Shown here: positions 53,820 to 61,970 of the stretch, piece after piece | Position numbering within the stretch: position 1 is the first letter of the stretch | Layout of the letters: each line of letters starts with the position of its first letter | Assembly: GCF_042466685.1 (NCBI RefSeq) | Contig: NZ_CP170448.1 | Coordinates: 3,534,001-3,598,000 of the forward strand | DNA from: Vreelandella sp042466685 | Lineage (GTDB): Bacteria; Pseudomonadota; Gammaproteobacteria; Pseudomonadales; Halomonadaceae | Length of the DNA stretch: 64,000 bases | Reading direction: 5' to 3' | The notes under the pieces: generated by a model | Database searches by the model: none | What the model saw: only the letters and a program-made list of their open reading frames with translations | What the model was told of the DNA's origin: nothing | Translations under genes and position numbers: made by a program

Positions 53820-54521
53820 ATGAAGGCGCTGGTAGTAGAAGACAACGTAAATTTAGCTAACTCTATTGCAGCGACTTTACGTGAGGCTGCCTTTAGCATT
53901 GATGTCGCCGACGACGGAAGAAAAGCACTCCATATGCTCGAACAGGGCGGATATGACTTGTTGGTACTGGATCTTGGCCTACCTGAAATTGATGGCATTT
54001 CTCTGCTACGCACATTACGCCATCAGCAGGATACGATCCCCGTCTTGATTATTTCGGCTCGCGACAGTCTGGATCAGCGCATACATGGTCTTGAAGTAGG
54101 CGCAGACGACTACCTATGCAAGCCTTTTTCGTTAGAAGAAGTGACTGCACGCGCCCGAGCGTTAGTACGGCGTGCCAAGCACTTTGGCGGAGAAACGCTG
54201 CAGTGTGGGCGTTTAGAGTTTTTACCCGATGCCATGGAGCTGCGGCTTGACGGCAAGCCCTTGCTGTTGCATCGCCGCGAATTAGAAGTCATGGAGTACC
54301 TGCTGATCAACCAAAACCGCCTCGTTAATAAGGATCAAATTATCGACCGACTATCTACCTCAGATGAGACGGTCAGCTATGCCGCAGTGGAAACTTACAT
54401 CTCCCGGATTCGTAAAAAAATTGGCTACGATTTCGGTTTAAAAACGGTACGCGGTCTGGGCTATTACCTTGATTCTAAAAAAGATGGTTCTAAAGACGTG
54501 AAAGCCCCTGGCTATGAATAA
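53820..54521 (+). CDS. TctD/QseB-like OmpR-family response regulator
   Basis: A 233-residue regulator with receiver (about 1-115; LLVLDLGLPEIDGISLL, LCKPFSLEEV) and winged-helix output domain (about 125-220; ETYISRIRKKIGYDFGLKTVRGLGYYL). The N-terminus and output domain match the TctD/QseB group. It starts only 14 bp after the BaeR-like gene and overlaps its kinase start by 8 bp, so it reads as the start of a second, back-to-front pair. Proximity to tctCBA suggests tricarboxylate-responsive control. Confidence 0.88.
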   Translation: MKALVVEDNVNLANSIAATLREAAFSIDVADDGRKALHMLEQGGYDLLVLDLGLPEIDGISLLRTLRHQQDTIPVLIISARDSLDQRIHGLEVGADDYLCKPFSLEEVTARARALVRRAKHFGGETLQCGRLEFLPDAMELRLDGKPLLLHRRELEVMEYLLINQNRLVNKDQIIDRLSTSDETVSYAAVETYISRIRKKIGYDFGLKTVRGLGYYLDSKKDGSKDVKAPGYE

Positions 54522-55893
54522 ACGCACATCGATCCGCAGTCGGCTGCTGTTATGGATCGGACTGCCTTTTACCGCCCTCGCGATCTTGGCATTGATCTCT
54601 AGTCACCTGCTGCTGTCTCGGCAAATTAATGCCACCTTTGATGACCTACTACTTAATGCCGCTCAGCGGCTGGAGCGTCGAATTTACACAGCAGATGGTG
54701 AACTGCGCATTAATATGCACTATTTCAGCATCAGTACACTTGGCAGCAGAGGCGAAGGAAAAATTTTCTATCGCATCAGAGAAAGTGACGGAGACATAAT
54801 CGCAGGCTTTAGCGGTTTGACAGATCCCCCTGAAACGTCGCAAGAGCCCATTTTTTATGATGTAGATTATGCGGGCAATGCTTTAAGAGCCGTTGCGCTT
54901 ACTCTTCCATTCCGGCGAGGAGGCGAACCGGTAGACATTGAAGTCGTCGTCGCCGAATCAAAGGAAGCCCGCCACACCCTTACCAATGACTTTATGATAA
55001 CGCTCACAGGGTTAATGGTCGTTACAGGATTACTAGCCATTTCAATTGCACTTTTAGCCATTCACCTTGGGTTATCACCTCTTAACGCCGTTAGCCAGGC
55101 CTTGCGACAACGTTCACCGAATGACTTACATGCATTGGATGATGCAGCCCCAAAAGAGATTCTGCCGCTAATCCAGAGTATTAATCATTTAATGCAGCGT
55201 ATGCGACGTAGTATTGAAAGCACTCAGCAGCTCAATGCCGATGTTTCGCATCAGCTTAGAACACCTGTCTCAGAGATTCGCGCTTTAACGGAAATGTCGC
55301 TTAAAGACGCATCCCAATCACCCGCTCATACTAGCCTGCGAGAGATCCAGCGCATTGCTGAACATGCCAGCCATACCGTTAAGCAACTGCTTAAATACGC
55401 CAAAACACGCAGCGAATTAGTCGATACATCTCACCTCGAAAGTGTCGATTTAATCGCCATTTGCCATGATGCCTGTGCTCAGACAGCCCCTAATATCTAT
55501 AAACAAAACCAAGAGCTCGCCTTCGACCAACATAAAGCAATACCTAACATTTTGGGCGACCCCATTATGCTGCGTTGGTTGGTGACCAACCTTATCGAAA
55601 ATGCCAGCGTGCATGCAGGTGGCCCCATGGCCTATAGAGGCGTTATAACCGTTGCACTAACGGCTAACACACGTCAGGTAACGTTAACGGTTAGCGATGA
55701 GGGTGCTGGCGTGGAGGAAGCGCAGCTTTGCAAATTGACGGAACGTTTTTTCCGCCACAACAAACATACGCCTGGAAGCGGATTAGGGCTGGCCATTGTG
55801 GAACAAATTGCAACGACGCACTCTGCCCACCTAACGTTAACTAATCGGCCCCAGGGCGGCTTTGAGGTCACGGTGACTTTCCCCGCTATTTAA
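54514..55893 (+). CDS. TctE-like sensor histidine kinase
   Basis: A 459-residue kinase with an N-terminal TM (about 13-33), a periplasmic 2CSK_N-type sensor (about 34-160), a second TM (about 165-188), a HAMP-like region, HisKA (LNADVSHQLRTPVSEIRAL) and HATPase_c (DEGAGVEEAQ, GSGLGLAIVEQIATTHSA). The sensor and overall length fit TctE, which detects tricarboxylates. Its 3' end overlaps the tail of the convergent AbrB-family gene by 8 bp. It is followed, on the other strand, by the TctABC transporter. Confidence 0.9.
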   Translation: MNKRTSIRSRLLLWIGLPFTALAILALISSHLLLSRQINATFDDLLLNAAQRLERRIYTADGELRINMHYFSISTLGSRGEGKIFYRIRESDGDIIAGFSGLTDPPETSQEPIFYDVDYAGNALRAVALTLPFRRGGEPVDIEVVVAESKEARHTLTNDFMITLTGLMVVTGLLAISIALLAIHLGLSPLNAVSQALRQRSPNDLHALDDAAPKEILPLIQSINHLMQRMRRSIESTQQLNADVSHQLRTPVSEIRALTEMSLKDASQSPAHTSLREIQRIAEHASHTVKQLLKYAKTRSELVDTSHLESVDLIAICHDACAQTAPNIYKQNQELAFDQHKAIPNILGDPIMLRWLVTNLIENASVHAGGPMAYRGVITVALTANTRQVTLTVSDEGAGVEEAQLCKLTERFFRHNKHTPGSGLGLAIVEQIATTHSAHLTLTNRPQGGFEVTVTFPAI

Positions 55894-56896
55894 GCGGCTG
55901 ATTGACCATTCGCAGCATTAGCGGGGTCATAAAGATCAATAGCAGTAGACGCAATATATGGTGAGAAACAACATAGACTGGGTCGATACCCATCACCATG
56001 GCAATCACCGCCATTTCTCCTACTCCACCAGGAATTAACGCAAGCAGGACGGCAACGAAGGATAGTTGAGTAAAACTTGAAACCAACCACGCCATTAGCG
56101 CCGCTACCACCAACGCAAATAGGGCAAAAGTAATCCCATAGCGCCCCATGCTGACCACCTGCGACCACTGAGTTCCTGAAAAACGCGAGCCTACAGAAGC
56201 CCCCAGCACCAGAAAGGCAGCAAGCACTACCCCGGCTGGCAGGGAGTAATCAGATCCAAGGTTAGCAATAATGGCCCCTGCGGCCATGGGCCCTAAAAAC
56301 TCAGGCAGGGGAATTCTTAACAAGCGCGCTAGCCACCAACACAGTGGTGCCAACAACAGAGGCAAAATATCGACTAAGGCTAGCGCTGATGATGAACTGG
56401 CAAGCGCTACATCATCAACAAAGAAACTCGCCACAAAAGCCGCCCCCGAAACCACGGTGACTAAGCGTAGCGAGTGAGAGATGGCGATCCAGCGTAAATC
56501 TCCGTTAGCACGTTCAGCCAGCACCAGCGCTGAATTCATACTCCCTGGGTACGAGCAAAAAATAGCATTCATCCGCCCTACACTCGCTCGGTTAAAAATC
56601 CAGAAACCGCCGATCAGCATTAGCCCCATATAAACCAGCATTGCCAGCACACTGGGGTACCACAAAACTAACCCTACGAGTTCATCTGCTTGGATTCGAC
56701 TGCCGATAAATAGCCCTAGCAGTGCGATGGCGGTGCGATGCAGGCGCTTATCGACACCTGTTTTTACCCCCATCAGTGATAAGCCCATCACCATAAACAG
56801 AGACCCAAGCATCCAAGCCAAGGGCAATGAAAAAAGGGTGGCAAACCAGCCACCCACAAAACCCAAGCCAACGGTAATGACAGTTCTTTTCAACAT
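55886..56896 (-). CDS. AbrB-family (AmoA-like) membrane protein
   Basis: A 336-residue protein with about ten hydrophobic segments arranged as two similar halves. It matches the AbrB/Pfam05145 family, sometimes labelled ammonia monooxygenase or transcriptional regulator although it is an integral membrane protein and probable transporter. Key stretches are FCSYPGSMNSALVLAERANGD in the first half and LALIPGGVGEMAVIAMVMGIDP in the second, each with a Pro-Gly-like break. It lies 21 bp past tctA on the same strand and probably belongs to the tct operon. Confidence 0.85.
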   Translation of the reverse strand: MLKRTVITVGLGFVGGWFATLFSLPLAWMLGSLFMVMGLSLMGVKTGVDKRLHRTAIALLGLFIGSRIQADELVGLVLWYPSVLAMLVYMGLMLIGGFWIFNRASVGRMNAIFCSYPGSMNSALVLAERANGDLRWIAISHSLRLVTVVSGAAFVASFFVDDVALASSSSALALVDILPLLLAPLCWWLARLLRIPLPEFLGPMAAGAIIANLGSDYSLPAGVVLAAFLVLGASVGSRFSGTQWSQVVSMGRYGITFALFALVVAALMAWLVSSFTQLSFVAVLLALIPGGVGEMAVIAMVMGIDPVYVVSHHILRLLLLIFMTPLMLRMVNQPLK

Positions 56897-56917
56897 CTCA
56901 AATTCTGAATTCAGGAA

Positions 56918-58426
56918 TCATAGTTGAGCAGCCTCTTGGCGCGCTTTAAGGCGCTTCATTAATGGCTGGCTAAATAGCGAGATAAGCAGTAAGGCAAAAA
57001 TGGCCAGCGTCACAGGGCGCTCAAAAACGTACGTGATGTCGCCACCACTGATTTGGTAGGAGTGAAGTAGCGATTTTTCAGCCAACGATCCTAATAGCAT
57101 GCCGATAACAGCGGCGGGTACGGAGTAGCCGTAGTGGCGAAATATCCACCCGATCACCGCAAACACCAGTACCGTAGCGGGCCCCGTCATATTGCCGGTT
57201 AGCCCGAAGGATCCCATGACCGCCAGCACCAACACAGAAGGAATCAAGTAGCGCATGGGCACTTTGACGATATTGGCCAAAAGAGGAATAAACAGTAAAC
57301 CGATGATCACCAGTAGAAACACCTGGGCAAAGTTAGCGAAGATAATCGCGTAAACCACATCAGTTTGTTGGCGAATAAACTGTGGGCCGCCAGTGATATT
57401 ATGCATAGCAAACGCCGCTAACATGACCGCTGTAGCGCCACCGCCGGGAATCCCTAGTGCCAGCAGTGTTGCCATCGAGCCCCCTTCGGAGCTGCTATTC
57501 GCCGCTTCTGATGCCACCACGCCTTTTGGGTTGCCCTTGCCAAATGAATCAGGATCCTGATCACGACGCTTAGTTTCTATGTAAGAGAGCAGGTTAGACA
57601 CGGAGGAGCCCACACCAGGAACCGCCCCGACCAACACCCCGATCAAACCACCCCGAATCATCACAACAGGGTAGCGCATCGCCATTCTGCAACCTTCGAA
57701 GATCTCACTTACCTTGACCTTGCGGGCGTCGGCAGATTCAACGATGAAGCCTTTGTTGGCCAGCTTAAATAGCTCAGAGGCCGCAAACATGCCCATCATG
57801 GCAGGGATAACGGGGACGCCATCCAACAGGTAAGTCTGCCCCATCGTCCCCCGTGCCAAGCCAATTTCACTAAACCCAACCGTACCGACTAACAGGCCAA
57901 CAAAACCGGCAATCAAGCCCTTAAGCACCTGTTCGCCTTTTAAGCTCGCAATCAGCGTCATTCCCCAGAGAATCACTACAAACATCTCTGCTGGCCCTAG
58001 TCTCAGCACCATGTAGGAAAGCGGCTGTATCATAAAGAACAGCACCACATAGCCCATCAGCGCGCCAATCACCGAGGAGGCTAACGCGACGCCTAACGCC
58101 TGGTTATGCTGCCCCTTCCGAGCCATGGGGTAACCATCAAACGCGGTAGCGATTGCCGAAGAGGTACCCGGTATATTCATCAAAATTGCCGGGATACCGG
58201 CACCAAAGGAGCCGCCAGTAAAAATAGCGGTGAGAAACAACATGGCTTGAATAAAGTCCATGTACATGGTCATCGGCAGGAAAATGGCCATCGCCATTGA
58301 TATCTGTAGGCCTGGCGTTGCGCCAAAAATAAGCCCCAGTACGATACCCGGCACTACCACCAGCCAAGGGCCAAAATTAGAAAAAAGCAGATCCAAACTC
58401 TGCCCTACTGCGCCAAAATCAATCAT
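56918..58426 (-). CDS. tctA: Tripartite tricarboxylate transporter, large membrane subunit
   Basis: A 502-residue protein with about twelve membrane segments. The TctA signature GATPGLQISMAMAIFLPMTM lies near the N-terminus, and IPAILMNIPGTSSAIATAFDG and GIPGGGATAVMLAAFAMHN follow. It forms the channel for tricarboxylate or related organic acid uptake with TctB and the TctC binding protein. The start is separated from tctB by 9 bp. The substrate may be citrate or another carboxylate. Confidence 0.93.
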   Translation of the reverse strand: MIDFGAVGQSLDLLFSNFGPWLVVVPGIVLGLIFGATPGLQISMAMAIFLPMTMYMDFIQAMLFLTAIFTGGSFGAGIPAILMNIPGTSSAIATAFDGYPMARKGQHNQALGVALASSVIGALMGYVVLFFMIQPLSYMVLRLGPAEMFVVILWGMTLIASLKGEQVLKGLIAGFVGLLVGTVGFSEIGLARGTMGQTYLLDGVPVIPAMMGMFAASELFKLANKGFIVESADARKVKVSEIFEGCRMAMRYPVVMIRGGLIGVLVGAVPGVGSSVSNLLSYIETKRRDQDPDSFGKGNPKGVVASEAANSSSEGGSMATLLALGIPGGGATAVMLAAFAMHNITGGPQFIRQQTDVVYAIIFANFAQVFLLVIIGLLFIPLLANIVKVPMRYLIPSVLVLAVMGSFGLTGNMTGPATVLVFAVIGWIFRHYGYSVPAAVIGMLLGSLAEKSLLHSYQISGGDITYVFERPVTLAIFALLLISLFSQPLMKRLKARQEAAQL

Positions 58427-58435
58427 GGTATCTCC

Positions 58436-58885
58436 TCAGCTTGGAAGCAGCAGCAGTGTCATCGGGTACGGCAGCATCTGCGAGAAAAAGAACGCGACAC
58501 TCAGCCCAAACGCGACGCTATAACCACCTAACAACAGCCAATTGCGCTCTCCCTTAAGAACCAGGAAAAGCGCCAGAAACACTACAGTGGCAATATCAAA
58601 GCCTATCGCTTCAAGCGACAGCACATAGGCGGCGAAGAGACCCACAACTGGTAATGTTTTATGCAGTGGCTCCTCTTCAGAGGAGCGAAATAGCGAGCCG
58701 TGTTTAATACGCAGGATCAATTCAAGTGCAATAATCGCCAACACGATAACGGCAAGTGGCAATATAAGCAGCAGGTTTTGCGGCGTGGCGGATACGCGAA
58801 TGGCATCTAATAAATACCATAGTGTAAAGCCAGCCAGACCCATGAGAACGATAAAGTCCCCATAGTCACGTTTAGATTCAGACAT
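58436..58885 (-). CDS. tctB: Tripartite tricarboxylate transporter, small membrane subunit
   Basis: A 149-residue protein with four hydrophobic helices of the TctB/DUF1468 family (about 13-35, 38-60, 78-104, 115-140). It is required with TctA for uptake. The gene lies between tctC and tctA in the usual C-B-A order on the minus strand. Confidence 0.9.
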   Translation of the reverse strand: MSESKRDYGDFIVLMGLAGFTLWYLLDAIRVSATPQNLLLILPLAVIVLAIIALELILRIKHGSLFRSSEEEPLHKTLPVVGLFAAYVLSLEAIGFDIATVVFLALFLVLKGERNWLLLGGYSVAFGLSVAFFFSQMLPYPMTLLLLPS

Positions 58886-58955
58886 GGTAAAACCCCATAC
58901 TGGCCCCTCATTAATGTGAAGGACCAGCGATTATGGAAGGATTAGCTCGGAAAAG

Positions 58956-58976
58956 ATCTGGAAAAAGAGTCCAGAT
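58956..58976 (-). other. Stem-loop in the tctC-tctB spacer
   Basis: ATCTGGA and TCCAGAT form a 7-bp stem around a seven-base loop just after the tctC stop, with no T-run. It may stabilise the tctC message and so raise binding protein levels above the membrane subunits. Confidence 0.45.
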
Positions 58977-58979
58977 AAA

Positions 58980-59993
58980 CTAGTTCAGCAGGTGAGCGTA
59001 CTTCTCAAACACCTCATAATTTTCACGCATCAGCTCGTTGGAGCGCTCTGGGCCGACCCAAACGCCGCCCATTTCGTTGCGCTCAAGCTGCTCTTGAACA
59101 TCTTTGCGAGCAAGCGCATTTTGAATAGCAGAGGAGAGCTTCTCAAAACGCTCGGGGTGCTGGCGCTCCATTTCACTGGTTACTGCAAAGCCGCGCATTG
59201 AGCCCTGAAGAACGGGCACCTCAAGATTCATCGGCGCCAGCGCTTCGTTGATCGGGAGTGCATCCCACTGCTCAATGCGCTCATCACTGACGATCGCCAA
59301 CGGGGTTAGAAACTCACGAATCCCCTCACTGCCTTGGGCACTAATAGAGACAAAATCCACCTGCCCACCCGCTACCGCTGAACGGGCTTCACCACCGCTG
59401 TTATAGGTCACCAAGTTGAGGTTATCTTGGGGAATACCTGCTTCATCAAGTAACAAGCGCACCATTAAGTGGCCAGCAGAGCCTTGAACTACCGCCCCAC
59501 GAACTTGACCGCTCTCTTCACGAATTGCTTCAAGAAGACTGGGCAAATCCTCATAACCGCTGTCTTTATTGGCAGCGATTAGATCCAAATCAAACCACTG
59601 GAAGTTGATATAAGAAAAGTCGTCGACACTAAACTCTGCATCACCCGTCAGAATCGAGTTAGTTAAGTAAGGAGCAAACGTCGAGGCATAAACGGTATAA
59701 CCATCATCTGGCACGTTAAGAACGTAATTCGAGGCGACTTGGGTACCCGCACCAGGCCGATTAGTCACTTGTATCGGTACGCCTAGCTCTTCGGAAATGG
59801 GGCCAGACATCATGCGGGCCATGCGATCCGCACTACCGCCCGTGCCAAAACCTACCACCATGTTGAGCGGTCGAGAGGGAAAGTCGTCAGCGGCAGCAGG
59901 AAGCGCCATTGATAGAGAGGCAATGGCGGCTGTTGCCCCTACCAGCATGGATTTAATATTAAGCGATAAGGACGCACTGGAAGTATTAAGCAT
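58980..59993 (-). CDS. tctC: Tripartite tricarboxylate transporter, periplasmic binding protein
   Basis: A 337-residue Bug-family receptor. The N-terminal signal peptide ends at about MALPAAADDFPS. The mature start FPSRPLNMVVGFGTGGSADRMARMM and NRPGAGTQVASNYV hold the typical Bug binding-loop glycine motif. It captures an organic acid in the periplasm and presents it to TctAB. AAAAGAGAG precedes the ATG at good spacing. It is the first gene of the minus-strand tct run and is where the TctD-like regulator would act. Confidence 0.92.
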   Translation of the reverse strand: MLNTSSASLSLNIKSMLVGATAAIASLSMALPAAADDFPSRPLNMVVGFGTGGSADRMARMMSGPISEELGVPIQVTNRPGAGTQVASNYVLNVPDDGYTVYASTFAPYLTNSILTGDAEFSVDDFSYINFQWFDLDLIAANKDSGYEDLPSLLEAIREESGQVRGAVVQGSAGHLMVRLLLDEAGIPQDNLNLVTYNSGGEARSAVAGGQVDFVSISAQGSEGIREFLTPLAIVSDERIEQWDALPINEALAPMNLEVPVLQGSMRGFAVTSEMERQHPERFEKLSSAIQNALARKDVQEQLERNEMGGVWVGPERSNELMRENYEVFEKYAHLLN

Positions 59994-60112
59994 AGCGTGG
60001 CTCTCTTTTTATAGGTTTGTTTGATTTTCGCACAGGTATCTCGCTGTGAGCCTAGAACGCTACACCCCGAAACTGTCACCAACCTTGCATAAAGTAAGAA
60101 GGCAACTAAAGT

Positions 60113-60165
60113 CTAATCCTCACTAGCTACCTGCCGATTAAGAAACGCCATGCCTGCATCAATGG
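60113..60165 (-). pseudogene. Relic of the 3' end of an esterase gene
   Basis: On the minus strand this piece reads IDAGMAFLNRQVASED then a stop. The esterase gene 750 bp away ends AIDAGIAFLNRQVNP. Over 36 bp (60130-60165 against 60884-60919) 33 positions agree. Homology stops at both sides, so only the last 12 codons or so survive. The remnant suggests duplication or an insertion event next to the esterase gene. Confidence 0.7.
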
Positions 60166-60203
60166 TCATGCAGCAATGATGGCTGTCCCTGTTTCAATGA
60201 CTT

Positions 60204-60216
60204 TCAGGTCACCTGA
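60204..60216. promoter_or_regulatory. TCAGGT-C-ACCTGA dyad
   Basis: A perfect 6-1-6 dyad 19 bp before the -35 element of the sigma-28 promoter; a possible operator. Confidence 0.4.
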
Positions 60217-60223
60217 GTGTTTC

Positions 60224-60237
60224 TTAGCATATGCTAA
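60224..60237. promoter_or_regulatory. TTAGCATATGCTAA palindrome overlapping -35
   Basis: A perfect 14-bp palindrome whose last three bases lie in the -35 TAAA. A protein bound here would block the promoter. Confidence 0.5.
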
Positions 60238-60261
60238 AGTATTGTCTCAGACTGCCGATAA
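60235..60261 (+). promoter_or_regulatory. Sigma-28 (FliA) promoter
   Basis: TAAA (60235-60238), exactly 15 bp, then GCCGATAA (60254-60261) is an exact match to the flagellar sigma-28 consensus TAAA-N15-GCCGATAA. It points toward the coiled-coil gene at 60359, giving a leader of about 90 bp. Confidence 0.85.
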
Positions 60262-60292
60262 CTCTATTAGCCTGCTTTAGAACCTATTTCTT

Positions 60293-60308
60293 TACGCAGG
60301 CCTGCGTA
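60293..60308. promoter_or_regulatory. TACGCAGGCCTGCGTA palindrome in the leader
   Basis: A perfect 16-bp palindrome in the predicted 5' leader of the sigma-28 transcript; it could be an operator or a short structure in the message. Confidence 0.5.
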
Positions 60309-60358
60309 GTCGCTGTCGCGCCTGCTTAAAGTAGCCCTTAATCTAACGAGAGATTGCC

Positions 60359-60859
60359 ATGACCATCTCTTTACCTACCGGGAGTGCCCCTTTAGACGCA
60401 CATCCTTTACGTAGTGAGCCGTCAAATGTCGAGAAGGTAACAGCTACACCGGTCACTGCTAACGCCGCAACGACGGATTCCGACACCAGCATTCACTTGG
60501 ATCTTTCTCCCGTGGCTAGAGGCATCGCCTCAGCTTCAGAAAAGGCTGGCAATACACAGGAAGCGAAGAACACCAAAATCGATGAAAGCGATCTACCGCA
60601 GGAGATTAAAGAACTACTAAAGCGAATTGTTGAATATAGAGAAAAATTAAAGGAGAAAGAGCAGGAACTGGAAGAGGTTATACGCGACCAGTCCCTAAAC
60701 GATGAACAACGCCAAGCAAAACTCGACGCCCTGCAACAGGAAATCAGTAGCCTCAATAATTCGCTTCAAGAGGCTATGAGCCAACTAAGCAAACTCATCA
60801 CTCAGCTGGATCTTGATGATGACGCTGTTGTCGGAATGATGTCATTGGCCATGTCTTGA
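60359..60859 (+). CDS. Orphan coiled-coil protein under sigma-28 control
   Basis: I do not recognise this 166-residue protein. The N-terminal 55 residues are polar and probably disordered (rich in Thr, Ser, Ala, Pro), followed by DTSIHLDLSPVARGIASAS, which resembles the LS-P-A motif often seen in flagellar-secreted or FlgM-like proteins. Residues about 75-155 form a long charged coiled coil (KELLKRIVEYREKLKEKEQELEE, split here: KELLKRIVEYREKL then KEKEQELEEVIRDQ). No signal peptide or membrane helix. The sigma-28 promoter makes a late flagellar or chemotaxis role likely: perhaps a secreted filament-associated or regulatory protein. GAGAG precedes the ATG. Confidence 0.75.
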   Translation: MTISLPTGSAPLDAHPLRSEPSNVEKVTATPVTANAATTDSDTSIHLDLSPVARGIASASEKAGNTQEAKNTKIDESDLPQEIKELLKRIVEYREKLKEKEQELEEVIRDQSLNDEQRQAKLDALQQEISSLNNSLQEAMSQLSKLITQLDLDDDAVVGMMSLAMS

Positions 60860-60872
60860 TGACGTATAGCCG

Positions 60873-61823
60873 TTAAGGATTGACCTGCCGATTAAGAAAC
60901 GCAATACCCGCATCAATGGCGCCGCCACGCAGCAGGAAACTAGTAATATGACCACGCCAGCGCTGCAGATACAGCTCGCTCTCGATGCTGTTGTCCTGCA
61001 GGGCTTGATAGAAGTCCGTGGCATGATCCACTGGCACCAGCTGATCCCACTTGCCGTGGAACAGAAAAAATGGCGGCGCCTGCGGGGTAATTTGTCGCGC
61101 GGGTGAGGCTAGGCGATATGCTTCGTGCTCTTCAGCGCGGGTACCGCCGATAAAGTCGACGACTAAGCGCCCATCATCAAATTTGAGCAAATCACTGGGT
61201 AGCCCTCCAGCCAATACCGCGGCTAAACGACTCTGCTCGCCGCCGTAGGGTTCGGCCAGCGGCCCTTCTGCTCCCGCCACCGCCAGCAAGCTCACCAAAT
61301 GCGCACCGGATGAAAACCCAACGCCTACAATTCGGTTTGTATCCACTTGCCACTCATCGGCATTGGCGTGAATCCAAGCCATCGCCTGCTGCAAGTCATG
61401 TAACTGGCTAGGGAAGCGATATTCAGGCGCAAAACGGTACTCAATATTCACCGCTACGTAGCCCTGACCCGCTAGCTGTTCAGCGATGCCCTGCATATCT
61501 TCCGGTGTGCGGTTGCGCCAGCCGCCGCCATGCACCACCAAGGCAGCAGGTCGCAACTCTCCGTTCGAGTCGTCGGGTAGATAAACATCGGCTGCTAACG
61601 CCTGGGGCCACTCTTCAGGTGTATAAGTGGCAGGTGCCAAGCGCGTAAAAGACTGGGGTTCACGCAGCATACTGCTTTCAATCGCGAGCTCATCTTGGCT
61701 AACGTGTTGGGCAGCGCTACAGCCACTCAGCATTAAGGCAATTGCACCCAGGCCAGTCACGCGGCGAAGGGAGGTAAACGCGCAACGCTGCTGCCATACG
61801 CGAAGTTGCTCGGTTCGCGACAT
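60873..61823 (-). CDS. Lipoprotein carboxylesterase/lipase-like alpha/beta hydrolase
   Basis: A 316-residue esterase of the BD-FAE/hormone-sensitive-lipase-like group. The N-terminus has a signal sequence with a lipobox ending LSGC, so the protein is predicted to be a lipoprotein. HGGGWRN forms the oxyanion hole, GVGFSSGAHLVSLL carries the nucleophilic Ser, and FLFHGKWDQLVPVDH and GHITSF supply the Asp and His. AAGGAG precedes two adjacent ATGs; the second, at 61823, has the better spacing. The 3' end is duplicated as a relic near 60.13 kb. Confidence 0.87.
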   Translation of the reverse strand: MSRTEQLRVWQQRCAFTSLRRVTGLGAIALMLSGCSAAQHVSQDELAIESSMLREPQSFTRLAPATYTPEEWPQALAADVYLPDDSNGELRPAALVVHGGGWRNRTPEDMQGIAEQLAGQGYVAVNIEYRFAPEYRFPSQLHDLQQAMAWIHANADEWQVDTNRIVGVGFSSGAHLVSLLAVAGAEGPLAEPYGGEQSRLAAVLAGGLPSDLLKFDDGRLVVDFIGGTRAEEHEAYRLASPARQITPQAPPFFLFHGKWDQLVPVDHATDFYQALQDNSIESELYLQRWRGHITSFLLRGGAIDAGIAFLNRQVNP

Positions 61824-61970
61824 CATGCTTCTCCTTGAAAATAGGTGACCCCTCACCTACCCACTACGACCTGCAACAAGCCAATAAGGTCACGATTGTT
61901 GCACACTCTCTGCAAACGGTTTGCACGCCATCTAGTAATACTGGCATCGTCAACTCACCAGGAGAGAACT

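Larger units (their letters stand above)
59994..60358. other. 365-bp spacer with a sigma-28 promoter, palindromes and a gene relic
   Basis: The left part carries the presumptive tctC promoter. It also contains a 36-bp relic of an esterase gene end (60130-60165), three palindromes and a sigma-28 promoter described separately. Confidence 0.65.
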
